Source: Massilia rubra (lineage in GTDB: Bacteria > Pseudomonadota > Gammaproteobacteria > Burkholderiales > Burkholderiaceae_D). Taken from it: a stretch of 64,000 nucleotides of DNA. Shown piece by piece: positions 26,498 through 40,533 of the stretch (positions are counted from its first letter, which is position 1; each line of letters opens with the position of its first letter). The position numbers were made by a program, and so were the translations under genes. A model generated the notes under the pieces. The model worked only from the letters and a program-made list of their open reading frames with translations, had not been told where the DNA came from and did no database searches. The stretch is taken from NCBI RefSeq assembly GCF_011682065.1, contig NZ_VUYU01000014.1:1-64000 (forward strand). The letters are read 5' to 3'.

Positions 26498-27774
26498 TGA
26501 GCATGGAAATTAGCCGGGAAATACTTCCCTCACTGATCGCGTTTGCCCGGAAAAATTCGCCATTTTATGGCGATCTTTACCGCGCATTGCCGGAAACGAT
26601 ACACGCGATCGAACAGTTGCCCGTGTTGAGCCAGCAAGCGTTTTGGGAAGCCAACCGTCTGGAGGGTGGGCAATTGCTGACGGGGGCGATGCACGATGGC
26701 ATCGTCTTGAAGAGTGGCGGAACCACCGGCAACCCCAAGTTCTCGGTGTTCAGCCGGACTGACTGGAATGTGTTTGTCACAGCCTTTTCCCGCGGACTGG
26801 CGCTGGGAGGTCTGCAGGATGGCGACCGGGTCGCCAATCTGTTTTATGTCGGCGAGTTGTATGGATCGTTCTTGTTTACCCACAAGGCGCTCGAAGAGTG
26901 CCCCAAGCGGGTCATGCAACTCCCGATTGCGGGCGCCACGACACCCGAGGATGTCTATCGCATTATCACGGAATTGAAGGCCACGGTCTTGGCCGGCGTG
27001 CCGACCACAATGATGAGTCTGGTAGATCACATTGACAAGGTGGGGGGTGATCCAGCCGCGTCGACGGTCAGATTGATCCTGTTTGCCGGCGAAGCCATGT
27101 ATCCCGATCAGCGCGCCAGGTTGGAAGCATGCTTTCCAGGCGTCGAGATCCGCTCCATCGGTTATGCGAGCACGGATGCCGGATTGCTGGGATTCGCCGA
27201 TCTGTCATGCGGCCCCAATGAATTTCGCTGCTACGATGATGATGCGCTGTTCGAAATTATCGATGAAGAAACGGGCTCGCCCATCGTCGCGCCGGGCATC
27301 GAAGGGCTGGCCGTGGTCACGGCCCTGCGGCGCCATTTGATGCCGATCCTGCGCTATCCGGTCGGTGACAGGGCCAGGTGGGTCGATGCCCATGGTACGG
27401 CGCATCGCAAGTTTCTGTTACGGGGGCGTTCCGATGAATCGGCCAGGGTCGGCCCGGTCACGCTGTATCCGGAAGATGTCAGGTCGGTACTGGCGTCGTT
27501 TCCGGCTTGCCAGGGCGCCTGCGATTTTCAATTGCTGACCATCCATCGTGACGGAAAAGATGGGTTGATACTGCGGATCGGCAATCGCAATGCCGATCCG
27601 GCGCTCAGCGCGCAGATCATCGCTGCGATCTACGAGCATCGCCCCATGTATGGTCAATTGCTTGCGCAAGGCAAGATCCTGCCCATCGACATAGAATGGG
27701 TGGATGCGACGGCGCTGGAAATCAATCCCCGCTCGGGAAAGCTCAAGCGCGTGATCGATCGTCGCTTTGCCTGA
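26497..27774 (+). CDS. PaaK-like adenylate-forming enzyme
   Basis: The start is ATG 26497, whose A overlaps the upstream TGA; GGAGAG is 7 bases upstream. The 425-residue product has the adenylate loop LKSGGTTGNPKFSVFSRTD, then ILFAGEAMYPDQRARLEA, YASTDAGLLGFAD, LRYPVGDRARWVD and the hinge LLRGRSDESARVG. The C-terminal Lys region (NPRSGKLKRVIDRR) is present. It is similar to the C-terminal domain of the preceding protein. Substrate is unknown; the family activates aryl or small carboxylic acids. Confidence 0.85.
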   Translation: MSMEISREILPSLIAFARKNSPFYGDLYRALPETIHAIEQLPVLSQQAFWEANRLEGGQLLTGAMHDGIVLKSGGTTGNPKFSVFSRTDWNVFVTAFSRGLALGGLQDGDRVANLFYVGELYGSFLFTHKALEECPKRVMQLPIAGATTPEDVYRIITELKATVLAGVPTTMMSLVDHIDKVGGDPAASTVRLILFAGEAMYPDQRARLEACFPGVEIRSIGYASTDAGLLGFADLSCGPNEFRCYDDDALFEIIDEETGSPIVAPGIEGLAVVTALRRHLMPILRYPVGDRARWVDAHGTAHRKFLLRGRSDESARVGPVTLYPEDVRSVLASFPACQGACDFQLLTIHRDGKDGLILRIGNRNADPALSAQIIAAIYEHRPMYGQLLAQGKILPIDIEWVDATALEINPRSGKLKRVIDRRFA

Positions 27775-27921
27775 GTTCACGTAGAGCTTGGCGCGGCAAT
27801 AGCGTATGCTGGCCGGAGGCTTCTATTTCATTCGACTTTCGCGCGCGAAAGTGAATCGCCATCGATGGCGGCGAAGACGCGCCTGGCATGCTCAGCGAAA
27901 AACTATCTGCCGCGCAGACTC

Positions 27922-29097
27922 CTAGTACCCGATTTCCTTCAGATAATCCGCGCGCGCGGCCTGCGCCGTATCGGCGAAGTCCGAGAACACGCCATCGACG
28001 CCGAGCGCATAGAACTGCTTGTATTCGAGCTTGGGATCGCCCTTGTAATCGAGCGGCAGGCGGCGTTTTTCGTTACGGAAGGTGTAAGGATGGACCAGCA
28101 GGCCGGCCTTGTGCGCGTCCGCCACCAGGGTCGTCGGCGCGGTGGTGGTGCTGTCGGCCTCGTTGACCTTGCCGTCGCCGTTGGCGTCGACCAGTTTGCC
28201 GTCGGCGCCAAGGCTGCCCCTGGAACTGACGATATAGCGCTTCCACGGGCCGATGGCGTCGGCGTAGGTCTTGATCTCGGCCAGTCCGGCCGGCGTGACC
28301 ATGGCGCTGAACAGGCGCTTGTCGCCCGCCACGGCCCAGTCGTACGGACGGTCGAACGGCGCGGCGTAGGTGAGGGCGCCGGTTTTCAGGTCGACATCGT
28401 CGGCGTCGATCAGTTGCACCATGCGCACGGTCGAGCCCTTGCCGCGCATGTACTTCAGGCTGCCCGGCTCGAAGGATTGCACGAACACCGGCGCGCTGCG
28501 GCTGTTCCAGCCGGCGGCGGTGAGCAGGGCCAGCAGCTTGTCTTCGAGCGGCAGGCCGGCTTCGCGGTGGAAGGTCGGGTTTTTAGTCTCGGGATACAGG
28601 ATGATGTTGCGGCCGCTCTTTTTGATCATGTCGACGATTTCCTGGATCGTCGCGATCTTGTAGCGCCCGTTGAACTGCTGCGGCCGCTCGGCGTCGGTGG
28701 AAATGCCGCCCAGGGTCTTGATTTCGGCCAGGGTGAAGTCGCCCGCGAACCAGCCTTCCTCGACCAGGCCGTCCACGCTCATCTTGCGCTTGCGGCTGGC
28801 GAACTCCGGATGCGAGGCGACGTCGGTGCTGTAAATCAGGTTGGGATCGTGGCGCGCGATCAGCACGCCGTCCTTGGTCGAGACCACGTCCGGCTCGATC
28901 GCGTCGGCGCCTTGCTCGATGGCCATGGCGTAGGCTTCCACGGTTTCTTCCGGCAGGTAGCCGCCGGCGCCGCGGTGCGCCACCACCAGCGGCGCCTTGC
29001 CGTCGAGGGTGTTGAGGACCACCGGATCGTTGCTGTTGCATGCGCCGAGCGCGATTGTTGCGGCGCAGATCACTGCCAGATTCCTTTTGATTGCCAT
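27922..29097 (-). CDS. Glycerophosphodiester phosphodiesterase lipoprotein
   Basis: The 391-residue protein has a lipoprotein signal (lipobox LGAC at about 17-20) and the GDPD TIM-barrel motifs: VAHRGAGGYLPEETVEAY, EPDVVSTKDGVLIARHDP (metal-binding E and D, catalytic H), and FVQSFEPGSL near residue 200. These enzymes release glycerol-3-phosphate from lipid-derived diesters outside the cytoplasm. A loop near residue 300 contains DANGDGKVNEAD, an EF-hand-like calcium site seen in GlpQ relatives. Confidence 0.88.
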   Translation of the reverse strand: MAIKRNLAVICAATIALGACNSNDPVVLNTLDGKAPLVVAHRGAGGYLPEETVEAYAMAIEQGADAIEPDVVSTKDGVLIARHDPNLIYSTDVASHPEFASRKRKMSVDGLVEEGWFAGDFTLAEIKTLGGISTDAERPQQFNGRYKIATIQEIVDMIKKSGRNIILYPETKNPTFHREAGLPLEDKLLALLTAAGWNSRSAPVFVQSFEPGSLKYMRGKGSTVRMVQLIDADDVDLKTGALTYAAPFDRPYDWAVAGDKRLFSAMVTPAGLAEIKTYADAIGPWKRYIVSSRGSLGADGKLVDANGDGKVNEADSTTTAPTTLVADAHKAGLLVHPYTFRNEKRRLPLDYKGDPKLEYKQFYALGVDGVFSDFADTAQAARADYLKEIGY

Positions 29098-29194
29098 TGC
29101 ATAGCCTCCAAGTTTAAACGCGGAATTCTAGGTGGTGAAAATGACAAGCTGATGACGAAGAAACGCCGATGCATTGACAAGGCGGCGGCCCGTC

Positions 29195-29506
29195 TCATCC
29201 AAAGCGATTACGCGGGAGCAGGGCGTGGCGCGGGCAGCGCGTGATCATCCAGCCGTCGTGCATTTTCTCCTCGCCGGGTTTGCCGCAGATTTCGCAGATC
29301 TCGGCGCTGAGCCACTCGATGTCGTGAAGGTACGATTCGAACGCCTCGTCGTAGGGCGTGCAGCGCACAACCAAACGTGCCCATTTTTGGAACACCTCGT
29401 CGATCACGATCCCCGGCGGCACCTTGTCGAAAACCTCGTCGACCAGGGGCAGCCAGCCTGCGCCGCATGTTTGTTCAATCCACTGCTTCGCTTCCGCCCG
29501 GTCCAT
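29195..29506 (-). CDS. Small hypothetical protein with zinc-ribbon-like cysteines
   Basis: From ATG 29506 the product is 103 residues. Its C-terminal third has CEICGKPGEEKMHDGWMITR followed by CPRH, a Cys4/His spacing compatible with one zinc site. The N-terminal part (AKQWIEQTCGAGWLPLVDEV, then PPGIVIDEVFQKWARLVVRC) is helical. No function is recognised; it is a lone gene. Confidence 0.6.
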   Translation of the reverse strand: MDRAEAKQWIEQTCGAGWLPLVDEVFDKVPPGIVIDEVFQKWARLVVRCTPYDEAFESYLHDIEWLSAEICEICGKPGEEKMHDGWMITRCPRHALLPRNRFG

Positions 29507-29880
29507 ACATGTTGCCCTTGAAGTGACAATCGGACAGTGTAGCCGATCTTGCAAGCCACCCCTGGTGTCAGGTCTCTTAAGCAAACACCATAAGGACAGC
29601 GGTTTTCATATCTGCCAGTTATATAAGGTGCTTGCTTCGGCGCGATTTTCGGCGGCCCGCCGATTACTACGCTGACATTCGGACACGGCCTGAGCCATTG
29701 TAGACAGCCCGCCGGCAGCTTCCTTGTCGCTGTTCAAGGTGAAACCGCGCCCTGACCGTTGTAAGCGAGCTCTTCCAATCGCAAATGACGTGCGTCGATG
29801 CCAGGCACAGGCTATGATCAGTCTGCATTCCAGCACTCATCCAGCCGGGCGGCACCCGGCCTCGACCAGGGCGGACCCTT
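29507..29880. other. Intergenic stretch upstream of the RiPP dehydrogenase
   Basis: These 374 bases hold no supported gene. A -10-like TATGAT at 29813-29818 and a short GC hairpin (CCGGG/CCCGG near 29845) precede the dehydrogenase start at 29881; no good -35 is seen. Confidence 0.35.
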
Positions 29881-31041
29881 ATGAAGATACGGCGTTGTGC
29901 AGTACTGTTCATCGAACCGCGCGAAGACCTTGGTATCGACTGGGCCGCTTTGTTTTCCGGTGCGGGAGCGCTCAGCGCCTCGCTGCGCTGGGTGGCGCTG
30001 GCGCCGCACCTGGACCGCGAAACCACCATTGACGCGGCCCAGGTGGCCGCCCTCGGCGCCATCGGCCAGACCGCCTGGACCGAGCGCGCCGATGCCGAGC
30101 GCCAGCTTGGCGCCGCCATGGTCGAGAGCCTGCTCGCACTCGGTCTCCTGCTCGACGACGGCGCCGGCGATGGCAGTAGCAACATCGCCGCGCGCGAACG
30201 CGATACCGTGCTGCGCGAGCAGCACTGGCGCCCGCTGTCGGCCGCCGCCCACATGTTCAGCCGCTGGGACGGCATGGAGGTCGACAAGGGCATGCACTTC
30301 CCCAGTTTCGAGGAACTGGTCCAGTCTTACGGGGCGCCGCCCGAGCCGGCCATCGAACGCGGCGATAGCGAGCACGCCATCGCGCTGCCCGCCGCGCAGA
30401 GCGGCCCGCTGGACGCCCAGCTGCTGCGGCGCTACACCGGCCGCAATTACGATCCCGACGCGCCGCTGCCGCCCGAGGTGCTGGCGCGCCTGCTGCAACG
30501 CACCTTCGGCGTCCAGCTCCAGAGCATGCTGGCGCAGGAGGCGCTGGTATTCAAAAAAACCAGTCCCTCCGCCGGCAGCCTGCATCCGACCGAGGCCTAT
30601 GTGCTGGTGCGGCGCGTGCCGGGCGTCGCGCCCGGCCTGTACCACTACCACCCGCTCAAGCACGCGCTGGAACCGATGGCGGCGCTCGAACCGGCCGCCG
30701 CGAGCGAGCTGGCGCGCCAGTTCGTGGCCGACCAGCACTGGTTTGTCGACGCCCCGGTGATGGTGGTGATGGCGGCGCGGGTGGCGCGCAACTTCTGGAA
30801 GTACCGCAACCACGCCAAGGCCTACCGCGCGCTCATGCTCGACGCCGGCCATCTGTCGCAAACGTTTTATCTGCTGGCCACCGAAGCGGGCATGCCGGGC
30901 TTCGTGACGGCGGCGGTGAACGAGAAGGTGATCGAACGCGCGTTCGGGCTCGATCCCTTGTCCGATGCGGTGGTTGCCGTGTGCGGCTGCGGTGTCGCAG
31001 CCGCCGGGCAGACCACGCTGGAATTACGCTATGAAGAGTGA
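29881..31041 (+). CDS. SagB-type peptide maturation dehydrogenase
   Basis: The 386-residue protein has an N-terminal helper region (1-140) and a nitroreductase-fold FMN domain (about 170-380): RRYTGRNYDPDAPLPPEVLA, KKTSPSAGSLHPTEAYVLVR, GLYHYHPLKHALE, and YRALMLDAGHLSQTFYLLA. This matches the SagB/ThcOx family, members of which oxidise azolines to azoles in ribosomally made peptides. The subfamily with this N-terminal part is usually annotated as putative peptide maturation dehydrogenase. It is convergent with, and 24 bases from, an NHLP-like precursor gene. No YcaO cyclase is visible nearby. Confidence 0.8.
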   Translation: MKIRRCAVLFIEPREDLGIDWAALFSGAGALSASLRWVALAPHLDRETTIDAAQVAALGAIGQTAWTERADAERQLGAAMVESLLALGLLLDDGAGDGSSNIAARERDTVLREQHWRPLSAAAHMFSRWDGMEVDKGMHFPSFEELVQSYGAPPEPAIERGDSEHAIALPAAQSGPLDAQLLRRYTGRNYDPDAPLPPEVLARLLQRTFGVQLQSMLAQEALVFKKTSPSAGSLHPTEAYVLVRRVPGVAPGLYHYHPLKHALEPMAALEPAAASELARQFVADQHWFVDAPVMVVMAARVARNFWKYRNHAKAYRALMLDAGHLSQTFYLLATEAGMPGFVTAAVNEKVIERAFGLDPLSDAVVAVCGCGVAAAGQTTLELRYEE

Positions 31042-31065
31042 GACATGACGTCGGACCGACGCCGC

Positions 31066-31320
31066 TTACGCGCTGGCGCCTAAAAAGAAAGGAATCGCGC
31101 CGGCGGCGCTGTCAAGCTTGGACATGAAAGCCATGCGGTCGATCGCGATGGCATCCTTGCCCGCAAGGCAACGTTGCGATGGAATCTGCCCCGGCGGGAG
31201 CGCAATCCCAAGGCTGCCCAGGGCCGCCACCGGGTCCCCCAGCAGGCGCGCGCGGAAGACGTCGTCGCTGGACAATTTACGCAGCAGGGAGTCGAGATCG
31301 CTATGCAGGTGGGTAGTCAT
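31066..31320 (-). CDS. NHLP-type RiPP precursor peptide candidate
   Basis: The 84-residue product from ATG 31320 has a nitrile-hydratase-like leader (LDSLLRKLSSDDVFRARLLG, then DPVAALGSLGIALPP), the pattern of NHLP leaders on modified peptides. The likely core is the C-terminal 35 residues ending FMSKLDSAAGAIPFFLGASA. It has one Cys and several Ser, but no Cys-rich core. AAAAGG precedes the ATG at about 10 bases. The adjacent SagB-like gene supports the call. Convergent rather than operonic arrangement is unusual. Confidence 0.7.
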   Translation of the reverse strand: MTTHLHSDLDSLLRKLSSDDVFRARLLGDPVAALGSLGIALPPGQIPSQRCLAGKDAIAIDRMAFMSKLDSAAGAIPFFLGASA

Positions 31321-31422
31321 GATGGGGAACCTTTTCGTGTAGGAGAATGATGAATCACGTAAGAGAAGCACCCAGTCATCGTAGGACAATTATTGATCAG
31401 TATCAAGGTTTAGTGAGCATAG

Positions 31423-36435
<5,013 letters not shown>

Positions 36436-36835
36436 CGGCGGTCCGTCGCGGGTGAACGGAGGCGGCGCCCGAAGGCGCGCGCGTGGCGACGGACTGATGT
36501 GGCGTGGATGTTCAAGTCGGGACGCGCTCCTGTCGGTGAAAATCGGATGCCGCAGCGTCCCCCGTGATGGGCCGCCTTTCCTGAAAGCATACGCACTTGT
36601 CCGGATACTGTCTATTCAGCGCACTCTTGCCGTATTCCTTTGGCAATGTTGCGCCCGCGTTTAGCGCCCAAGGTGTTGCGATAATCCAAAACGATGCCGG
36701 AACGGCAAGCCGCGCGCGACGCGGCAGACGAAATTGCTTAAAACTATTGCTGGAAAAAACTTCGTAACAAATCCGAACCTTGCGGATTGAGCAGCCTCAA
36801 ACCAAGCCATTCACGCTTTTGGAAGAGGACTTCGC
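36436..36835. other. Divergent intergenic region
   Basis: These 400 bases separate the hybrid kinase and the beta-helix lipoprotein and must hold both promoters. The right half is AT-richer (36600-36790) but no clear -35/-10 pair stands out. GAAGAGGA lies 4-11 bases before the lipoprotein ATG. Confidence 0.4.
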
Positions 36836-38209
36836 ATGAGTAAGATTACCTTGATCAATTTGGAGCAATGCGCCGTGACACTGGCCTTCAGTAGTTTCGC
36901 GTTGTTACTGGGTGCCTGCGGCGGCGGCGGGGACGCCGCTGGCGCGCCCGCGCAGGCGCAAACGGCTCCCGCGGCCACGGTCCCGCAGCAGGCCAGGCCG
37001 CCCGACCCCGTCCCCGCCGCCGCCGGCCAGGCCGCCCCCGCCGATGCCGATGATGCCGACGGCCCCGATGCGGCGCAGCTGCCCGACGTTGCGCCGGAAT
37101 CGTTCGCCATGGCCGGCTACGGGGCGGGCGGCGCCGACGACGAGCAGGCAAGCCTCGCCGCCAGGCCTGGCAGCGCGCTGTACGTCTCGCCGCAAGGCGC
37201 CGACGACAATCCCGGCAGCGCCACGCGGCCGTTCCGCACCCTGGCGCGGGCCGCGCGCGCGGTAGCCCCGGGCACGACCGTGTACGTGGCTCCGGGCGCC
37301 TACAGCGGCGGCGTCCAGACCACCGTCAGCGGCCGCGCCGACGCGCGCATCGCCTTCGTCTCCACCCGGCGCTGGGGCGCCCGGATCGTGCCGCCGGCCC
37401 GCTCGGACAGCACCAGCGCCTGGGACAACCGCGGCGACTACGTCGACATCGTCGGCTTCGAGATCGACGGCGGCGCGCATCGCGGCGGCGAGCGCTGGAC
37501 CAGCGGCATCTACAACGGCGGCTCCCACGACACCATCCGCAGCAACCATGTACACCACGTCGCGCGCGAAGGCGGCTGCAGCAGCGCCGGCGGCGCCGCC
37601 ATCGGCGTGGACGGCTACTACGGCGGCGTGCAGTCGCACGCGATCGCCAACCTGGTGCACGACATCGGGCCGGCTGGCTGCCGCTTCGTGCAGGGCATCT
37701 ACGTGAGCACCACCGGCAGCGTGAAGAACAACGTGGTGTACCGGGTGGCCGAGGCGGGCATCCATTTGTGGCACGACGCGCGCGAGGTGATCGTCTCCAA
37801 CAACACCGTGACCAGTTCGAACACCGGCATCGTCGTCGGCGGCGGCGATTTTTATCACACGTCCGGCCCGAACGACCGCACGGCGGTGTACAACAACATC
37901 GTCTACGATAACAAGATGGGCATATCGGAGCAGGGCCGCACGGGCCGCAACAACAGCTACCGGAATAACCTGGTCTACAAAAACAGCGACTACGACTGGC
38001 GCCTGAAAAACGGCCTGACGCACAGCGGCACGGTCAGTTCGGCGCCGCTGTTCGTGGGCGACACCAGCGTGGAGTTGCCAAACTTTAGCCTGAGCGCCAG
38101 TTCGCCGGCGATCGGGCGGGCCACGCCGCAGCATGCCGCCGCCACCGACTTCAATGGCCGTCCGCGCAATGTGTTTTCGGGATACGACATCGGCGCGTAC
38201 CAACACTGA
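36836..38209 (+). CDS. Right-handed parallel beta-helix lipoprotein
   Basis: The 457-residue protein has a lipoprotein signal (FALLLGAC) followed by a low-complexity Ala/Pro/Asp linker (about 28-115). A DUF1565-type beta-helix then runs from about 118 to the end (LYVSPQGADDNPGSATRPFR, then IRSNHVHHVAREGG, IVSNNTVTSSNTGIVVGGG, VYNNIVYDNKMGIS). Such folds often bind or cut polysaccharides (lyase or epimerase); active residues cannot be assigned. The C-terminal block (FSLSASSPAIGRATP, then DIGAYQH) is typical of cell-surface beta-helix proteins. Confidence 0.8.
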   Translation: MSKITLINLEQCAVTLAFSSFALLLGACGGGGDAAGAPAQAQTAPAATVPQQARPPDPVPAAAGQAAPADADDADGPDAAQLPDVAPESFAMAGYGAGGADDEQASLAARPGSALYVSPQGADDNPGSATRPFRTLARAARAVAPGTTVYVAPGAYSGGVQTTVSGRADARIAFVSTRRWGARIVPPARSDSTSAWDNRGDYVDIVGFEIDGGAHRGGERWTSGIYNGGSHDTIRSNHVHHVAREGGCSSAGGAAIGVDGYYGGVQSHAIANLVHDIGPAGCRFVQGIYVSTTGSVKNNVVYRVAEAGIHLWHDAREVIVSNNTVTSSNTGIVVGGGDFYHTSGPNDRTAVYNNIVYDNKMGISEQGRTGRNNSYRNNLVYKNSDYDWRLKNGLTHSGTVSSAPLFVGDTSVELPNFSLSASSPAIGRATPQHAAATDFNGRPRNVFSGYDIGAYQH

Positions 38210-38266
38210 GCGCGAATCCTGAGCGCGCGGCGCCGGCGGTGCGTGCGCCGCGCGTTCATATTCTTC

Positions 38267-38296
38267 TTTACATCTGCGTAAAAGCCGGGTTAGACT
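38267..38296 (+). promoter_or_regulatory. Possible promoter of the RNA repair operon
   Basis: TTTACA (38267-38272), an 18-base spacer and TAGACT (38291-38296) form a modest sigma-70-like promoter. It leaves a leader of about 200 bases before the ligase ATG, which could carry regulation. Confidence 0.35.
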
Positions 38297-38438
38297 CTGC
38301 GCCTTCGCAATACAACCCACTACTGAATCGAGAACCTGCCGTGCCTGACCACAGCCAACCTATCTGCTGACGATATCGGATTGACCTGCCGCGAGTGCGC
38401 TTTCACCAAGCCACCGGTACGCTGTGCATGCCGCTTTC

Positions 38439-38458
38439 CCACGACCTTGCCGTCGTGG
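38439..38458. other. 7-bp inverted repeat in the leader of the RNA ligase gene
   Basis: CCACGAC and GTCGTGG flank a 6-base loop, 49 bases before the ligase ATG. It could be an operator or a leader hairpin. No T-run follows. Confidence 0.4.
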
Positions 38459-38506
38459 CGTAGTTCTCCTTTGTCGTCAGCTCCCATCTACAACATGGAG
38501 CACATC

Positions 38507-39391
38507 ATGACGAACTTCGTTCACAATCTGGAATTACATAAATACCCGTCCACGCGCCACCTGGAAGGCTCGCAGCTGCAACAGGGCGACGACGGTTTCG
38601 ACAAACCGAACAAGCGCAACGATCCGCGCGCGGCCTACGCCTCGCTGGCCGGCCGTTACATCGTGGTCGAAGAAAAACTCGACGGCGCGAATGCGGGCCT
38701 GAGCTTTTCCGAAGGCGCCGAACTGCTGCTGCAAAGCCGTGGCCATTACCTGGCCGGCGGTGGGCGCGAGCGCCAGTTCAGCATCTTCAAGCGCTGGGCC
38801 GCCGCCCACGAAAGCGCATTGATCGAACGCCTGGGCGACCGCCATGTGATGTACGGCGAGTGGATGGGCAAGAAGCACAGCGTCTTCTACAACCACTTGC
38901 CGCATCTGTTCTGCGAGTTCGACATCTACGACCGCGATAAACAGGTGTTCCTGTCCACCGCCGCGCGCGCAGCCCTGCTGGGCGAGGCGCCGGTGCTGCC
39001 GGTGCCGGTGCTGTACGCGGGCATCGCACCGCCACGGCTGGCCGACCTGACAGCGTTGATCCGCTTTTCGCTGGCCAAGACCGAGCGCTGGCGCCACGAC
39101 TTCGAAGCGACGGTCGAACGCGAAGGCCTGGACCTGGCCAAATGCTGGACCCAGGCCGACAAGTCCGACCTGGCCGAGGGCCTGTACATCAAGGTCGAAG
39201 AAGACGGCGTGGTCGCGGCGCGCTACAAATGGGTGCGCAGCGACTTCGTGCAGGCCATCCTGGACTCGAAGATGCACCACTCGCAGCAGCCCTACGTGCC
39301 GAACCAGCTGGCGCCCGGGGTCGATATCTACGCACCGCGCCTGAGCACGACATGGGAAGACCTGGGCCTGGTCACCGAAGGAGCCAAATGA
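38507..39391 (+). CDS. Rnl2-type ATP-dependent RNA ligase
   Basis: The 294-residue protein carries nucleotidyltransferase motifs in order: motif I EEKLDGANAGLSF (Lys that takes AMP, near residue 60), motif III HVMYGEWMG, motif IIIa HLFCEFDIYD, motif IV EGLYIKVEEDG and motif V ARYKWVRSDF. This is the T4 Rnl2/RNA_ligase family, which seals 3'-OH/5'-PO4 RNA breaks. ATG 38507 has GGAG 7 bases upstream. Its stop overlaps the HD-Pnk start (ATGA), so sealing and end-healing enzymes are translationally coupled. Confidence 0.88.
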   Translation: MTNFVHNLELHKYPSTRHLEGSQLQQGDDGFDKPNKRNDPRAAYASLAGRYIVVEEKLDGANAGLSFSEGAELLLQSRGHYLAGGGRERQFSIFKRWAAAHESALIERLGDRHVMYGEWMGKKHSVFYNHLPHLFCEFDIYDRDKQVFLSTAARAALLGEAPVLPVPVLYAGIAPPRLADLTALIRFSLAKTERWRHDFEATVEREGLDLAKCWTQADKSDLAEGLYIKVEEDGVVAARYKWVRSDFVQAILDSKMHHSQQPYVPNQLAPGVDIYAPRLSTTWEDLGLVTEGAK

Positions 39392-40533
39392 TGGACAAAC
39401 TGACTTACAAAGCCATGGCCGCGCACGTGCCGGCGCCCGGCCAGGCGCCCGACTGGGCCTGGTTCCTGCACGCGATCCCCGAGCTGGCCTTGCTGGCATC
39501 GACGCCGCAGGACCCGTATTACCATGCCGAAGGCGACGTCTGGATTCACACGCGCATGGTGGTCGAGGCCCTGATGCGCGGTGGCGACTACATCGACGGC
39601 AGCGCCGAGGAACGCTTCATCCTGTTCTATGCGGCGCTGCTGCACGATATCGCCAAGCCGGCCACCACGGTGATCGATCCGGAGAGCGGGCGCATCGGCC
39701 AGCCGGGCCACTCGAAACGCGGCGCCATCGATGCGCGCATCCTGTGCTGGCATGCGGGAGTGCCGTTTGCGCTGCGCGAGCACATTTGCCGCATCATCAC
39801 CGTGCACCAGTTGCCGTTTTTTGCGCTCGGCGGGAACAAGAACGGCCAGTCGGCCGAATTCCTGATCCGCAAGCTGTCGCACGAACTGGACCTGCGCCTG
39901 CTGTCGGCGATGGCGCAGGCCGACATGGAAGGGCGCTGGTACGAGAAAAAGGACGACTGCCTGGTCGATATCGCGCTGTTTCGCGAGATGGCGCGCGACG
40001 AAGGCTGCTACGGCACGCCGAAGGCGTTCGCCGATGCCCACACGCGCCTGTCGTACATGCGCGGGGCCGGCATTGCGCCCGATTTCGTGCATCACCAGAA
40101 CCCCGGCTCGCGCGTGACGGTCATGTCTGGCTTGCCGGCGTCGGGCAAGAACCATTGGGTGGCGGCCAACCGGGCGCGTTTGCCGGTGGTGTCGATCGAC
40201 GACGCGCGCGAAGAACTGGGGCTGCGCCACGGGGCCAACGAAGGCGCGGTGGCGCATCGCGCGGTCGATTTCGCCAAGGAGATGCTGCGCGAAAAAGCGC
40301 CGTTCGTCTGGAACACCACGCATTTGAGCGCGCAGATGCGCAAGAAGACGCTCGACCTGCTGTATGCCTACGACGCCGAGGTCGAACTGGTGTACCTGGA
40401 GCAGCCGCCGCAGGTCATCTTCAAGCGCAATAACCAGCGCGACACCAGCCTGCCGAACAAGGCGATCGAGCGCATGCTGTTCAAGTGGGAGGTGCCGCTG
40501 CCGACCGAGGCGCATGCGGTAAGTTACTTATGA
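39388..40533 (+). CDS. HD-Pnk: HD-domain phosphoesterase fused to polynucleotide 5'-kinase
   Basis: The 381-residue protein has an N-terminal HD domain (WIHTRMVVEAL, then YAALLHDIAKPATTV and the later H of GQPGHSKRGA) and a C-terminal P-loop kinase (VTVMSGLPASGKNHWVAAN near residue 250; VVSIDDAREEL; FVWNTTHLSAQMRKKTLDLL). This architecture is that of HD-Pnk from Runella, shown by others to remove 2',3'-cyclic phosphate/3'-phosphate and phosphorylate 5'-OH ends. Those are exactly the ends left by RNA endonucleases and needed by the upstream ligase. Starts at 39388 or 39391 are equivalent. Confidence 0.88.
   Translation: MMDKLTYKAMAAHVPAPGQAPDWAWFLHAIPELALLASTPQDPYYHAEGDVWIHTRMVVEALMRGGDYIDGSAEERFILFYAALLHDIAKPATTVIDPESGRIGQPGHSKRGAIDARILCWHAGVPFALREHICRIITVHQLPFFALGGNKNGQSAEFLIRKLSHELDLRLLSAMAQADMEGRWYEKKDDCLVDIALFREMARDEGCYGTPKAFADAHTRLSYMRGAGIAPDFVHHQNPGSRVTVMSGLPASGKNHWVAANRARLPVVSIDDAREELGLRHGANEGAVAHRAVDFAKEMLREKAPFVWNTTHLSAQMRKKTLDLLYAYDAEVELVYLEQPPQVIFKRNNQRDTSLPNKAIERMLFKWEVPLPTEAHAVSYL

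Noticed and set aside
38210-38506. Sigma-54/RtcR-type promoter before the RNA ligase
   Set aside because: RNA repair operons often use one, but no GG-N10-GC element with correct spacing was found.
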